Shown in pieces: positions 53,443-62,620 of a stretch of 64,000 nt of DNA. The notes under the pieces were generated by a model. The model was not told the origin of the DNA. It ran no database searches and saw nothing but the letters and a program-made list of their open reading frames with translations. A program made the translations under genes and the position numbers. How positions within the stretch are numbered: the first letter of the stretch is position 1; each line of letters opens with the position of its first letter. The stretch is from Ruminiclostridium cellobioparum subsp. termitidis CT1112 (GTDB taxonomy: Bacteria; Bacillota; Clostridia; Acetivibrionales; DSM-1351): positions 1 to 64,000 of the forward strand of contig NZ_AORV01000025.1 in the NCBI RefSeq assembly GCF_000350485.1, given 5' to 3'.

Positions 53443-55023
53443 TTATTTCTTTTTAGCTGCTACAAATTCATCCAGCTGTTTTTGTTTCTCTGCAATAACT
53501 TTTTCCATTCCGGCTGCCTTTAAGGCGTCATTAAACTTCGGAATTGTTGTTGCGGGGTCTACCGACCCTGAATATATGGCACCTGTGTACTGCTTGATTA
53601 CGTTATTGTAAGCAGCAACTTCGTTCTTTACAGGTGTTGGATCAAAACTGAAACCGAGAGCTGCCGATCTGTCGGCGCTGTCGTTAAACTTCTTGTACTG
53701 GTCGTAAATATCCTTCTCATCCGATTCCCACAGATAGTTAAGTGTTACGTCACCCATCAGCCAGCTCATATTCAGGTTATAAGTTGAATTTTCAGCTGTC
53801 ATTCCATCCGGATACTTGATGGTATTTTCATCGGCTTTCACATAGTCCTTACCTTCAATACCCCAGTTCAGCAGGTTAACAAGGTATTTGTCCTTATGGA
53901 GCAGGTTTGCGAACATTACAGAACGCGCAGGATCGTTTGCTGTGCTTGGTACTGCAAGTATGGCACTTGCTGCGTCACTCGTGGTCATATACGGCTTATC
54001 CATCGGGATATAGATTACAGGCATACCGCACTGGCGGCCCTCCTGTGATGCTATGCCCGGTTTTCCTGACTGGCCGTAACCTGCTGCTTTTTTAGCTTTA
54101 ACAGCCAGGTATTCCATCTGTGTTGTTGAAGCAGCATCTTTATTTATATAGCCCTTTGTAAACCATTCGCGGGTTAATTTGGCAGCGTCCATGAAATCCT
54201 GCTGTTCAAACATGTTTACAACCTTTGTGTCACCAGCCGTTCTGCTGATGCAGCCCGGTCCGTCACCAAGAGTATCATAGGCATTGATAGCCATCATCTG
54301 AACCATTGGTGAGTTTTCAGATCTTGCTGCCAGAGGAGTCATTCCGGGTTCGCCCTTTTTTATTTTTTCGAGGTAGGGAGTCAGGTCGGACCATGTCTTG
54401 ACTGTATCGGCGCTGATACCGTATTTGTCTGCTATTTCCTTATTGAAAATCAAACCTTTATCGGCAGCCCATTCCTTGTAGCCTGTAAGACCATAAGCCT
54501 TGCCTCCTATAAAGCCGGCTTCTCTAACATCCTGAGGAACTGTTGCCAGATAATCGGGAGCATATTGTGCAATCAAATCATCTACTGCAAGAATTTGTTT
54601 CTTTGCTGCGAACTGCGCTTCAAACATCCAGGATGCAGTAAACATCAAATCAAATTTCTCACCTGAAGCAAACATAAGATTAACTTTATTAGCGTAATTT
54701 CCCCATGAAATCGGACGGTATTCCAAAGTAGCGTTTATTTTCTCTGTCAGATATTTACTCGCTTCTTCATTTACTGCCGCCAAATTTTTAGGAGTTTCAC
54801 CCATTGTCACAAAAACAAGCTTTACGGGTTTCAATGTCTTGGGATCAATCGCGCCTGCTTCGGTCGATGCAGCAGCGGTTGATTCGGCAGCTCCAGTCGA
54901 TACAGCAGCTGTTTCAGTTGAAGTGCTCGTAGCTGAAGATGTGGTTGAACTGCCGCATCCCGAGAGAGCCATGGTAACTGAGAATGAAACTGCCAATAAC
55001 AAAGTTCCAATCCTTTTTTTCAT
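53443..55023 (-). CDS. extracellular sugar-binding lipoprotein of ABC importer 3 (LplA type)
   Basis: A 526-residue solute-binding lipoprotein with signal peptide and lipobox MALSGCGS (Cys near 23). A Ser/Thr/Ala-rich linker (to about 60) is followed by the binding domain. The size and the order permease-permease-binding protein match LplBCA/YtcQ-type systems of Firmicutes. It probably takes up the alpha-glucosides that feed the GH65 enzymes (inference from operon context). Confidence 0.92.
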   Translation of the reverse strand: MKKRIGTLLLAVSFSVTMALSGCGSSTTSSATSTSTETAAVSTGAAESTAAASTEAGAIDPKTLKPVKLVFVTMGETPKNLAAVNEEASKYLTEKINATLEYRPISWGNYANKVNLMFASGEKFDLMFTASWMFEAQFAAKKQILAVDDLIAQYAPDYLATVPQDVREAGFIGGKAYGLTGYKEWAADKGLIFNKEIADKYGISADTVKTWSDLTPYLEKIKKGEPGMTPLAARSENSPMVQMMAINAYDTLGDGPGCISRTAGDTKVVNMFEQQDFMDAAKLTREWFTKGYINKDAASTTQMEYLAVKAKKAAGYGQSGKPGIASQEGRQCGMPVIYIPMDKPYMTTSDAASAILAVPSTANDPARSVMFANLLHKDKYLVNLLNWGIEGKDYVKADENTIKYPDGMTAENSTYNLNMSWLMGDVTLNYLWESDEKDIYDQYKKFNDSADRSAALGFSFDPTPVKNEVAAYNNVIKQYTGAIYSGSVDPATTIPKFNDALKAAGMEKVIAEKQKQLDEFVAAKKK

Positions 55024-55072
55024 TTTATACCCTCCATATAAAACTGTATTAATAATCAGGCCTTTACCTGTA

Positions 55073-55954
55073 TTATCCTTTCACCGCTCCAATAGTCAAT
55101 CCCTTTATAAAGTACTTCTGGAAGAAGGGATATGCAAATATTATGGGACCTATTGCCACGATTGCCATGGCCATTCTGGAGGTCTCCTGCGGAAGGGAGG
55201 CCAGAGAAGCCGACATGTTATTGCTCTTGGTGTTTTGTGCCAGATACTGGATGTTCAGCAAAATACTCTGTAAAACGTACTGCATACTGTAGTTATCGTG
55301 ATTGACCTGGAAAATCATACTGTTATACCAGTCATTCCAGTATGCCAGCGTGGCGAACAATCCTATGGTGGCATATACCGGCTTGGACAGGGGTATGACT
55401 ATCTGGGCAAATATCCTGAACTCGCCTGCGCCATCCATATTGGCCGCCTCCAGAAGTTCTCCCGGTATTGTATTCAGAAAGAACGTTCTCATTATCAACA
55501 CGTTGAATCCGTTGAGGAGAAGCCCCGGAACAACCAGAGCCCAAATATTGTCGCTAAAGTGCAGATAATTTTTCATTACGATATACCAGGGAACCAGACC
55601 GCCATTGAATAGGATGGTCAGCACCACAAACATTGTGAAGAACTTTCTGAATGGCATGCTCTTTCTGGAGAGCGGATAAGCCAGTGCAGAAGTTATTATC
55701 ATACAGGTCAGAGTCCCTACAACAGTTGCAAAGATAGTATTGCCGTAAGCTCTTAATAAAACATGCGGATCATTGAATATGTACTGATAGGCATAGGTTG
55801 AAAATTCATGGGGTAACAGCGAGTACCCGTATTTATTTATTGAATCCTCGCTGGAAAATGATATTGCAACTACCAGCAGTACCGGTAGGATTGCCGCAGC
55901 AGAACAAAATATGAATATAACATGTATTAACCAGTGAGTTCTGTTATTTTTCAT
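55073..55954 (-). CDS. ABC transporter permease (LplC/YtcP type)
   Basis: A 293-residue permease with six membrane segments. The EAA loop is LEAANMDGAGEFRIFAQIVIPLSKP and the C-terminus KYFIKGLTIGAVKG is typical of the LplC branch. It lies between the LplB-type and LplA-type genes, all on the minus strand. Confidence 0.92.
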   Translation of the reverse strand: MKNNRTHWLIHVIFIFCSAAAILPVLLVVAISFSSEDSINKYGYSLLPHEFSTYAYQYIFNDPHVLLRAYGNTIFATVVGTLTCMIITSALAYPLSRKSMPFRKFFTMFVVLTILFNGGLVPWYIVMKNYLHFSDNIWALVVPGLLLNGFNVLIMRTFFLNTIPGELLEAANMDGAGEFRIFAQIVIPLSKPVYATIGLFATLAYWNDWYNSMIFQVNHDNYSMQYVLQSILLNIQYLAQNTKSNNMSASLASLPQETSRMAMAIVAIGPIIFAYPFFQKYFIKGLTIGAVKG

Positions 55955-56074
55955 TTTTTACCGACCTCCATAAGCCGTTGATGGATGTGAGCCTTTTTTA
56001 ATTTAACCGGAACATTTACTGCACATTTAATTAAGATTTACCCGAATTTGTTTGAATAAATAATTATATATTCG

Positions 56075-57040
56075 CTAGAATAGAGCATTTTCCGGACTGA
56101 TTTTACGAACCACCAGATTTGTAGTGAGCACCAGCAGGAAACCCACCACCGACTGGTAAAAGCCCGCTGCCGATGACATACCGATATCTCCCATGTTTAC
56201 AAGGCTGTTGTACACATATGTATCAATAACATTTGTTACGGGCAGCAGGGTGCCGGAACCCATTGGAAGCTGGTAAAACAGACCGAAATCCGAATAGAAT
56301 ATTCTTCCTATGGAGAGAATTGTCATAATTACCATAACAGGCACCAGCAGGGGGATAGTTATATATTTGACCTGCTGCCATTTCCTGGCACCGTCTATTG
56401 TGGCGGCTTCATAATATTCCGTATCTATCCCGGTCATTGCCGAGATGTATATAATGCTGCCATATCCCACGTTTTTCCATGCATTTGTTATAACCAGTAT
56501 AAAGGGCCAGTATTTTGGCTCCAGATACCATGATATGGGTTCGACGCCAAAAGATTTCAATATGTACCTGTTGACAAGTCCGGAATCAGGATTCAGCAGC
56601 GAATATACCAGATATGCAACAATTACTGCCGACAGAAAGAACGGAAGCAGTACCGCGCTCTGGTAAAATCTCTTTGAATAACGGTTGCGTACTTCATTTA
56701 ATAAAATTGCCATGGTTACCGACATGACTAAATTGACCACTATGAAAACAGCATTGTAGCCCAAAGTATTCCGGGTCATTATAAATGCGTCAGGCGTTTC
56801 AAACAGATATCTGAAATTATCAAAACCAACCGTAGGGCTGAACAAAAATCCATCTTCAAAGTTATAATTTTTAAAGGCAATTATAATACCAAACATCGGG
56901 ATATAATTATTCAGCAGCATATAAATTATACCCGGCAGCATCAAAAGATAAAGCACCTTGTGCCGCAATACGGCATTCCACATGTTCCGTCTTTTGATAG
57001 AGCTGATCCTGTTGCTTTCAACTTTAACGATTGTATCCAT
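56075..57040 (-). CDS. ABC transporter permease (LplB type)
   Basis: A 321-residue permease. The segment YLLMLPGIIYMLLNNYIPMFGIIIAFKNYN is characteristic of the LplB/YtcN-type family, and the EAA loop is YEAATIDGARKWQQVKYITIPLLVP. The ATG at 57040 has AGGAG 9 bases upstream; a longer frame from 57064 is less likely. It is the first gene of importer 3. Upstream, TATAAT on the minus strand lacks a good -35, as expected for an activator-dependent promoter. Confidence 0.92.
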   Translation of the reverse strand: MDTIVKVESNRISSIKRRNMWNAVLRHKVLYLLMLPGIIYMLLNNYIPMFGIIIAFKNYNFEDGFLFSPTVGFDNFRYLFETPDAFIMTRNTLGYNAVFIVVNLVMSVTMAILLNEVRNRYSKRFYQSAVLLPFFLSAVIVAYLVYSLLNPDSGLVNRYILKSFGVEPISWYLEPKYWPFILVITNAWKNVGYGSIIYISAMTGIDTEYYEAATIDGARKWQQVKYITIPLLVPVMVIMTILSIGRIFYSDFGLFYQLPMGSGTLLPVTNVIDTYVYNSLVNMGDIGMSSAAGFYQSVVGFLLVLTTNLVVRKISPENALF

Positions 57041-57185
57041 TTGAAAGGTCTCCTGTAAATTCAATTGTGACTGGTTGCCTGGAATCTATGTTTGTATTAT
57101 ATAACCTCATGTGAAGTTGACTCTACCATATCCGTGACATCATATGTAACAATTGTTACCTCTTTTTCAAGATGAGATTTGTATA

Positions 57186-57252
57186 ATTCGCACAAAAAAA
57201 GGAACTGGTGCCCGAGTGAATAAAATTTATTCATTGTGCACCAGCCCCTTCA
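57186..57252 (-). terminator. terminator of the YesN-type gene
   Basis: On the minus strand GGGGCTGGTGC pairs with GCACCAGTTCC around a nested GAATAAATTTTATTC hairpin, followed by TTTTTTT. It closes the HK/RR unit before the importer 3 promoter. Confidence 0.8.
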
Positions 57253-57305
57253 CAGTAAGTAAATTAACTCATAATGCCAGTTTTAAATTAGTCCAGGCTC
57301 TGCAG

Positions 57306-58376
57306 TCATACGGGCTGACTGAAGTATTTTTTCCTGTATTCCTGGGGTGTGAGGTTATAAACCTTCTTGAACATCTTTGCAAAATAGGAAAAATTATCGT
57401 AGCAAAGCTGATTTGCTATGCCATATATGGGCATATCCGATTCGGATATAAGTACCTTGGCCAATTTCATACGCTCCTGTAAAATATAGTCCGACAGGGA
57501 CATGCCTGTTTCCTTATGGAACAGCCTGGAAAGGTATGACTCGTTCAAATGAACGTATTCCGACAATTCCTCACGGGTCAGCTTCCTGTTGAGATTCTGC
57601 TGTATATACCTCTGCAGTTCATGGACTATGCTGTTTTTCTGGTACCGGTTCTCGTTGTTTCCGGCGTTTGTACAGACAACCTTTATGATATTTTCCATCC
57701 ATTGCTTAAACTGCTCATCACTGCAGGTAATTTCATGTCCGTCCATGCTCAGTTCAAGACTGCTTAAATTATCCAGCGGCATACCTTTTTTCTTCTGTAC
57801 AAAAACTGCTGTCTGCAAAATACTTTGATAGACTTTTATGAGAGTCCCTTTGTTGTCTTTTCTGCAGGAAATCCAGTCCATGGTCTGATCTATCAGGTCA
57901 CCGGCTTCTTCGGTGCCGGCATTTCCAAGCAGACTTTTCCATTGTTCCTCAATATTATAGAACCTCTTGAAGCTTTCCATGCTCTCCTGGTTGGTCCGTT
58001 CCTTTATCAGCCTGTCAAAATTTTTGCGGAGGACCTCCTCCATTTCTTCATAAATGACCGGCTTTAATAAATAATCACAGCTTCCCAGCTGAAGGGCTTT
58101 ACGGACATAATTGAAATCGGTATGGCAGGTCAGAAACACCGCTTCCAGCTCCGGGAACTGTTCTTTGGCCCACTCCAAAAGCTGGAGTCCGTTCTCCTCA
58201 GGCATATTTATATCACATATAATTAAATCAACCGGTTTGCTTTCAAGTATTGCCTTGGCCTCTCTTGCATGATAGGCCTCAAATACCTCTGCAACGCCCA
58301 GCTTTTCCCAATCAATACCGTCAACGATACCCTTTACTGCATAAATCTCATCATCAACAACTAAAACACTAAACAC
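57306..58376 (-). CDS. YesN-type response regulator (REC + AraC)
   Basis: A 356-residue regulator. The receiver domain (1-120) has D55 in LIICDINMP and the acidic pair at 8-9. The C-terminal AraC double helix-turn-helix (about 255-354) shows LTREELSEYVHLNESYLSRLFHKETG and YDNFSYFAKMFKKVYN. The GTG at 58376 follows GGGAGGG by 6 bases and overlaps the kinase stop by 8 bases; the upstream in-frame ATG has no ribosome site. It probably controls importer 3 downstream. Confidence 0.92.
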   Translation of the reverse strand: MFSVLVVDDEIYAVKGIVDGIDWEKLGVAEVFEAYHAREAKAILESKPVDLIICDINMPEENGLQLLEWAKEQFPELEAVFLTCHTDFNYVRKALQLGSCDYLLKPVIYEEMEEVLRKNFDRLIKERTNQESMESFKRFYNIEEQWKSLLGNAGTEEAGDLIDQTMDWISCRKDNKGTLIKVYQSILQTAVFVQKKKGMPLDNLSSLELSMDGHEITCSDEQFKQWMENIIKVVCTNAGNNENRYQKNSIVHELQRYIQQNLNRKLTREELSEYVHLNESYLSRLFHKETGMSLSDYILQERMKLAKVLISESDMPIYGIANQLCYDNFSYFAKMFKKVYNLTPQEYRKKYFSQPV

Positions 58377-60198
58377 ACTGATCCCTCCCCAACGCTGTTT
58401 CCGATACCGGTAATGCCATCTCAACAACCGCTCCGCCCCCGGTATTGTTAAAAAAGGATATTTTTACCTCCGAGTGGTAATACAATTGACAGCGGCGTTG
58501 AACATTCCAGATACCTAAATGCTTGTCAAATCCCTTGTTAAAGTAGTCTTCTGTTTGAAACTCCGATATTATTTCGGGCGGAAAACCCTTTCCGTTATCT
58601 TCAATTCTGATGGAAATATATTTCTCGTTGCCCCCGGTATTCAGCCTTGCTTCAACCTTTATATAAAACGGCAGATCTTCCCTGTAGCAGAAACCATGCT
58701 CCATTGAGTTTTCCACAAAAGGCTGAAGTATAAACGCCGGAACTGGTACAGTCCCCAGTTCCTCCTCAATTTCTATATTATAGTCAAAGGCCTTTGGAAA
58801 CCGTATTTTCTGAATACTCAGATAATTACTGATATGTTCCAGTTCCTCTGATAATGTGACAAGTGTACGGTTTGTGCGCATCATAAATCTCAAGTAACGG
58901 ACCATATGCAGGGTAAGCTGCTTGACCAGCTCGGTTTCCCTGACCTGCGCCAGTGAATACACAAGGTTAAGACAATTGGCGAAGAAATGCGGATAAATCT
59001 GCGCCTGCAGTTCCTTCATCTCTGCCTTTTGTACCCTTAACTGTTCTTCATAAATACCGTTTTTGAGGTACTGGACCTCATGGGCCATATTGTTGAAGGC
59101 ATTGTTTATGGAGTTGAACTCTGATAATTTAGACGGTTCAATACGCGCAGTGAGATCCCCCGCCTGGATTTTCCCCATTCCTCTGAGCAGTTTCTTTACA
59201 GGAGAAGCAATCTCTTTTTGCAGATAAAACAAAAATATGGCCAAAAAAACCGCTGCCGCAAACGGGGTCACATAAACTACTCTTTGAAAGGCTGTCAGCT
59301 TTTCTACAAGAGCATTTACGGGAAGTACAACAACTAAATAAAGCTCCGACACATCCGAGTGGATGTCTACAATCATTGAATCAGCGCCGTCATTTTCACT
59401 TTTTAGTATTGTATAAGGTTTGGAACTATCGGTCAAAGCTTTCTGAAGCAGTTCCCGGCCAAAGGTTTTTGACGGATGCACAGTCGTATTCTTTGTAAGT
59501 ACTTCACCTTTTGAAGATGCAAACATCACCTGGGAGTTGTCACTGAACTCAAGAAACCGTATGGGCTTAAGCAAATCGTCCAGGTTCACCCATACTCCGA
59601 TATATGTTTCATAGCCTGTATCTGTCAATTTAAGCAGGAATTTCTGTCCCTTCAGATCAAACTGCTGCCAGCTGTTCACAAGCTGCTTGCAAATATCGGG
59701 GTCCCTGAGGATATCGCCCAGTTTTGCGGCGATTTCATCATAATCGCCCTGCTGCTGAGGAGCCATAATAAGTTCCCTGGAATTGGGCTTATACAAAAAT
59801 ATGGCATTGGCATAACTATATTCAAAAACATCCTTCTGAAATTTATTTGATAGATTTACATTGGCTACATAGTCCTCTATAGTGGTGGTTGGATTAGATC
59901 CTATATATATGATGTTTGGATCCTGGAAAGCCATGCTGTGAAGATATTTTTCCATATCCTTCAGTATGTTGTCAACCTGGTTGCTGTGTAACTGCACGAT
60001 ACTTTTATTGGAGGCTGCGACCTGATCGCATACCACCTTCATGGCATACCAGTTGTTACATATGAGGATGAGCAATAGAGGTACGGTTATAAGCACAAAA
60101 CCGAAAATTATTTTAAACCTCAACGTAGAAGTTGAGAATGAGAAACAATGCTTCAAATTAAGTATATGAAACACTCCTTCCGTTACTATAACGCACAT
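58369..60198 (-). CDS. YesM-type sensor histidine kinase
   Basis: A 609-residue sensor kinase. A membrane segment near 30-50, an extracytoplasmic sensor region, a second membrane segment near 315-335, and HAMP precede the kinase domain. The His box is PHFFANCLN, a variant of the usual PHFLYNTL; the N-box is LQPFVENSMEHGF and the G-box DNGKGF. GGTGAG lies 7 bases before the ATG at 60198. It pairs with the overlapping YesN-type gene. Its leader forms a compact three-way junction. Confidence 0.92.
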   Translation of the reverse strand: MCVIVTEGVFHILNLKHCFSFSTSTLRFKIIFGFVLITVPLLLILICNNWYAMKVVCDQVAASNKSIVQLHSNQVDNILKDMEKYLHSMAFQDPNIIYIGSNPTTTIEDYVANVNLSNKFQKDVFEYSYANAIFLYKPNSRELIMAPQQQGDYDEIAAKLGDILRDPDICKQLVNSWQQFDLKGQKFLLKLTDTGYETYIGVWVNLDDLLKPIRFLEFSDNSQVMFASSKGEVLTKNTTVHPSKTFGRELLQKALTDSSKPYTILKSENDGADSMIVDIHSDVSELYLVVVLPVNALVEKLTAFQRVVYVTPFAAAVFLAIFLFYLQKEIASPVKKLLRGMGKIQAGDLTARIEPSKLSEFNSINNAFNNMAHEVQYLKNGIYEEQLRVQKAEMKELQAQIYPHFFANCLNLVYSLAQVRETELVKQLTLHMVRYLRFMMRTNRTLVTLSEELEHISNYLSIQKIRFPKAFDYNIEIEEELGTVPVPAFILQPFVENSMEHGFCYREDLPFYIKVEARLNTGGNEKYISIRIEDNGKGFPPEIISEFQTEDYFNKGFDKHLGIWNVQRRCQLYYHSEVKISFFNNTGGGAVVEMALPVSETALGRDQCV

Positions 60199-60226
60199 GG
60201 ATATACTCACCGCCTTTAAGGCCAAA

Positions 60227-60275
60227 GTTACGCAAAGGCTACCTTTGGCAGCCTTTCACCTGTTGAGGTGGTAAC
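60227..60275 (-). promoter_or_regulatory. three-way-junction leader of the sensor kinase gene
   Basis: On the minus strand GTTAC and GTAAC close a structure holding hairpin CACCT-CAAC-AGGTG and hairpin AAAGGCTgCC-AAA-GGtAGCCTTT. It ends about 12 bases before the ribosome site of the kinase gene. Confidence 0.5.
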
Positions 60276-60435
60276 ATCCGTGTGCCTCGTTATATTCATT
60301 TAAGTTAACATTTACACGGCAGGGATTCCAATAACCTAGTCACAAATTCATGTTAACATGAGATATATGTCTGTGTCAATTTATGCATTATTCTCAAAAT
60401 CAATCACTGCGAACTGATGTTATTACCGGGTGGTA

Positions 60436-61311
60436 TTATGCAATTTTTCGGATATAACGGCCAGAGGGAACCAAAGTAAATTTTTCCATCATAATAAAGA
60501 CTGCAATAAATAATTCATAAATAACAAGTGTACCGAATAGTCCCCAACCTTCATTGAAAACCAGAATGTTCATTTTTACAAATAAACTTTGAACTGCTAT
60601 AGAAATTATGAAGGGAACGATTTTCCAATACCACTTTTTTAGAACACATGTGAAAACCACTAATAAAAAAGATTCAAACATATGATAAAAAAATATGATT
60701 ATGGTACTGGATAAATATAAGTCCTTGAAATAATTGTCTACAAAACCAAGACTGTAATGTAATTTTCCCATAAGCAGAAGGACCGGAGCAGGAGTGTGTA
60801 CTATAAGCATTGCAACAAAGTAAAAGGTTATTGTCCTTATTGCCCCGTATTGTTTTAAAATCAATTTATCAAACCACAGTTTGGCGATTGCCAGAAATAC
60901 AACCGTTGTAATTGCAGTCATGTGATATCTCCACCAATGGTGTTCATATAACCCCTGTTTAACAAACAAATATTCTATTGCCAGATAGAAAGCCGTAACT
61001 GTCGATATCCAGCCGAAGCGGAGTGAAAAAGCCGCCATTACAACCGCAACAGCAGGGTAAACCGTGGTGTTCAGAAGAAGATGCCCCAGTAAATTTTGTG
61101 CCCAGGGGTTGTCAAAAAATCCTGTTTTATAGGCATATGAATCAAACAGGCCAAGTACTATAAACTCGCCTATCCAAGCAGTGCCAGCCGCAAAAAGATA
61201 AAAAACAATAAGTGTGGAAACCCTGTAAGTATTTCTTTTCAAATACATACTTATTGCGGTAATTCCCACACCTGTAACAGCAAGACAAATATACCAGAAT
61301 AAGTTCGGCAC
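60436..61311 (-). CDS. multi-pass membrane protein (CBO0543-like)
   Basis: A 291-residue protein with about nine hydrophobic segments, few charged residues and a short basic C-terminus. Conserved-looking motifs include LYEHHWWRYHMT and a tryptophan-rich WAQNLLGHLLLNT. It resembles the CBO0543-type membrane proteins of bacilli and clostridia, whose function is unknown. It follows the PhnB-like gene by 6 bases in the same direction and may be co-transcribed with it. Confidence 0.65.
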   Translation of the reverse strand: MPNLFWYICLAVTGVGITAISMYLKRNTYRVSTLIVFYLFAAGTAWIGEFIVLGLFDSYAYKTGFFDNPWAQNLLGHLLLNTTVYPAVAVVMAAFSLRFGWISTVTAFYLAIEYLFVKQGLYEHHWWRYHMTAITTVVFLAIAKLWFDKLILKQYGAIRTITFYFVAMLIVHTPAPVLLLMGKLHYSLGFVDNYFKDLYLSSTIIIFFYHMFESFLLVVFTCVLKKWYWKIVPFIISIAVQSLFVKMNILVFNEGWGLFGTLVIYELFIAVFIMMEKFTLVPSGRYIRKIA

Positions 61312-61317
61312 ACTCCT

Positions 61318-62202
61318 TCAGTCTCCCTTCCTGGCCTTTTCCAAAGCTTCCAGGTCAAATTTCTTCATTTTGAGGAATGCCTCAGTTACTCTCCGTATTT
61401 CAGCCTCCGACCCATTAAATAAGATATTGTCCATGTATTCAGGCACAATCTGCCATGAAACTCCAAACCTGTCCTTTAGCCAGCCGCACTGTTCGGCTTC
61501 GGGAACAGCAGACAGCCTATCCCAGAAATAATCAATCTCTTTTTGATCCTTGCAATAAACCATAAGTGAGAATGCCTCGTTAAAGCCGAAGTCGGTATCA
61601 TATGCATTATCCATTGCCGATAAGCTGAACCCGTCCAATTTGAAGCCGGCATAATTGACTTCGGCCTTTGAGTTCTCTGCCTCACCTTCGCCATATCTGC
61701 TGACCGTTCCTGTCTCAGAGTCCTCAAATATACCCGTATAATATTTTACGGCTTCCTCGGCTTTTCCGCAGACTTCATTGGAAAAAAGCATATTTGGTGT
61801 TATCTTTTGAACGTTTTGTATATTTTCCGTAAACATTAACTGCCAGGATAAACCATATTTATCCTGTACCCAGCCGTACCACCTGCTGAAAGGGTATTCT
61901 CCAAGCGGCATCAATTCTGAACCGCCCTCGGACAATGCCTTCCACTTGATATTTACTTCTTCTACCGATTCACATGCCACCATAAGTGAAATTGACGGAT
62001 TAAATCTAAAATAAGGTCCTGCACTTATGGCAGAAAACCGCTGTCCGGCCAACTCGAAATCCACGATTTCCGAATCTCCGGAAGGTGTGTCTCCGATTAC
62101 TGTCACATTTAAAAGCCGGGACTGCTCAAACAAACTGATATAAAACAAGGCCGCTTCCTTAGCCTCTTTGTCGTACCATAAATGAGGAACTATTTTCTGC
62201 AT
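61318..62202 (-). CDS. tandem PhnB-like (VOC superfamily) protein
   Basis: A 294-residue protein made of two PhnB/3-demethylubiquinone-methyltransferase-like domains (about 1-135 and 140-270). Each carries the [18 protein letters not shown]-type or [21 protein letters not shown]-type opening and an RYGW/RFGVSWQ ending. The fold is that of glyoxalase/bleomycin-resistance proteins; the actual reaction of PhnB-like proteins is unknown. The ATG at 62202 follows AAAGGAG by 6 bases. Confidence 0.85.
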   Translation of the reverse strand: MQKIVPHLWYDKEAKEAALFYISLFEQSRLLNVTVIGDTPSGDSEIVDFELAGQRFSAISAGPYFRFNPSISLMVACESVEEVNIKWKALSEGGSELMPLGEYPFSRWYGWVQDKYGLSWQLMFTENIQNVQKITPNMLFSNEVCGKAEEAVKYYTGIFEDSETGTVSRYGEGEAENSKAEVNYAGFKLDGFSLSAMDNAYDTDFGFNEAFSLMVYCKDQKEIDYFWDRLSAVPEAEQCGWLKDRFGVSWQIVPEYMDNILFNGSEAEIRRVTEAFLKMKKFDLEALEKARKGD

Positions 62203-62317
62203 AGGCATCTCCTTTATCCTGCCGGAAAGTTTTTAGGCTTTTTAATTTTAATATTATCATTATACCAATCGGACTTCGGGCTTAAACATACATGAAAAAA
62301 GTTCTATGTTTTGTATG

Positions 62318-62346
62318 TTGAATTTAAAATTCCGGTATGTTATATT
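62318..62346 (+). promoter_or_regulatory. promoter of the ABC-F gene
   Basis: TTGAAT and TATATT with a 17-base spacer place the transcript start near 62353, giving a leader of about 268 bases. Confidence 0.6.
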
Positions 62347-62360
62347 ATTTTTACAAACAA

Positions 62361-62387
62361 ATGATTGGAGTTGAAAAGATGAAGTAA
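62361..62387 (+). CDS. short upstream ORF in the ABC-F leader
   Basis: ATG at 62361 opens an 8-codon frame (MIGVEKMK) ending TAA. An internal ATG at 62379, 8 bases after TTGGAG, gives just Met-Lys-stop. Either could load a ribosome near the 5' end of the leader, as needed for drug-responsive attenuation. A second frame (ATG 62404, 21 codons, ending at 62469) overlaps the antiterminator strand but has no ribosome site. Confidence 0.45.
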   Translation: MIGVEKMK

Positions 62388-62452
62388 TTTTTCTTGTATT
62401 TTGATGCCGATAAGACAACGCAGGGTGAAGTGCGCTTGTTTTTATGGTGTTA

Positions 62453-62570
62453 TGCAGGAAAGTTACTGAATTCTTATCACTCAACCGTATATCTCCGTCC
62501 TGCCGCAACAGGGCCTGGCTGTGTTATATTTTGAGCTGCAAGAATTTACTTTCTTGCAGCTTTTATATTT
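62453..62570 (+). promoter_or_regulatory. transcription attenuator of the ABC-F gene
   Basis: Terminator: AGCTGCAAGAA (62534-62544), loop TTTACT, TTCTTGCAGCT (62551-62561), then TTTATATTT. Antiterminator: TGCAGGAAAGT (62453-62463) can pair with ACTTTCTTGCA (62548-62558), 11 pairs with one G-U. A third segment, TCCTGC (62498-62503), can occupy GCAGGA and free the terminator. The three mutually exclusive pairings are the normal attenuator layout. Confidence 0.7.
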
Positions 62571-62620
62571 CATTTTAAGATTGAGGCATACTTGTATATA
62601 GGTGCAGGAGGAGGATTTTT

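Noticed and set aside
60227-60275. Possible cyclic di-GMP-I riboswitch (ACGCAAAGG on the plus strand)
   Set aside because: Only the ACGCAAAG string fits. The rest of the consensus and the second helix are missing, and no gene lies downstream on that strand.
62260-62508. Minus-strand 82-codon frame upstream of the PhnB-like gene
   Set aside because: It is antisense to the ABC-F leader, has no ribosome site and a composition unlike nearby genes.
62379-62530. One long leader protein reading through the TAA at 62385
   Set aside because: The frame after the stop is open for about 47 codons, but it has no own start or ribosome site and overlaps the attenuator. Chance is more likely than readthrough.
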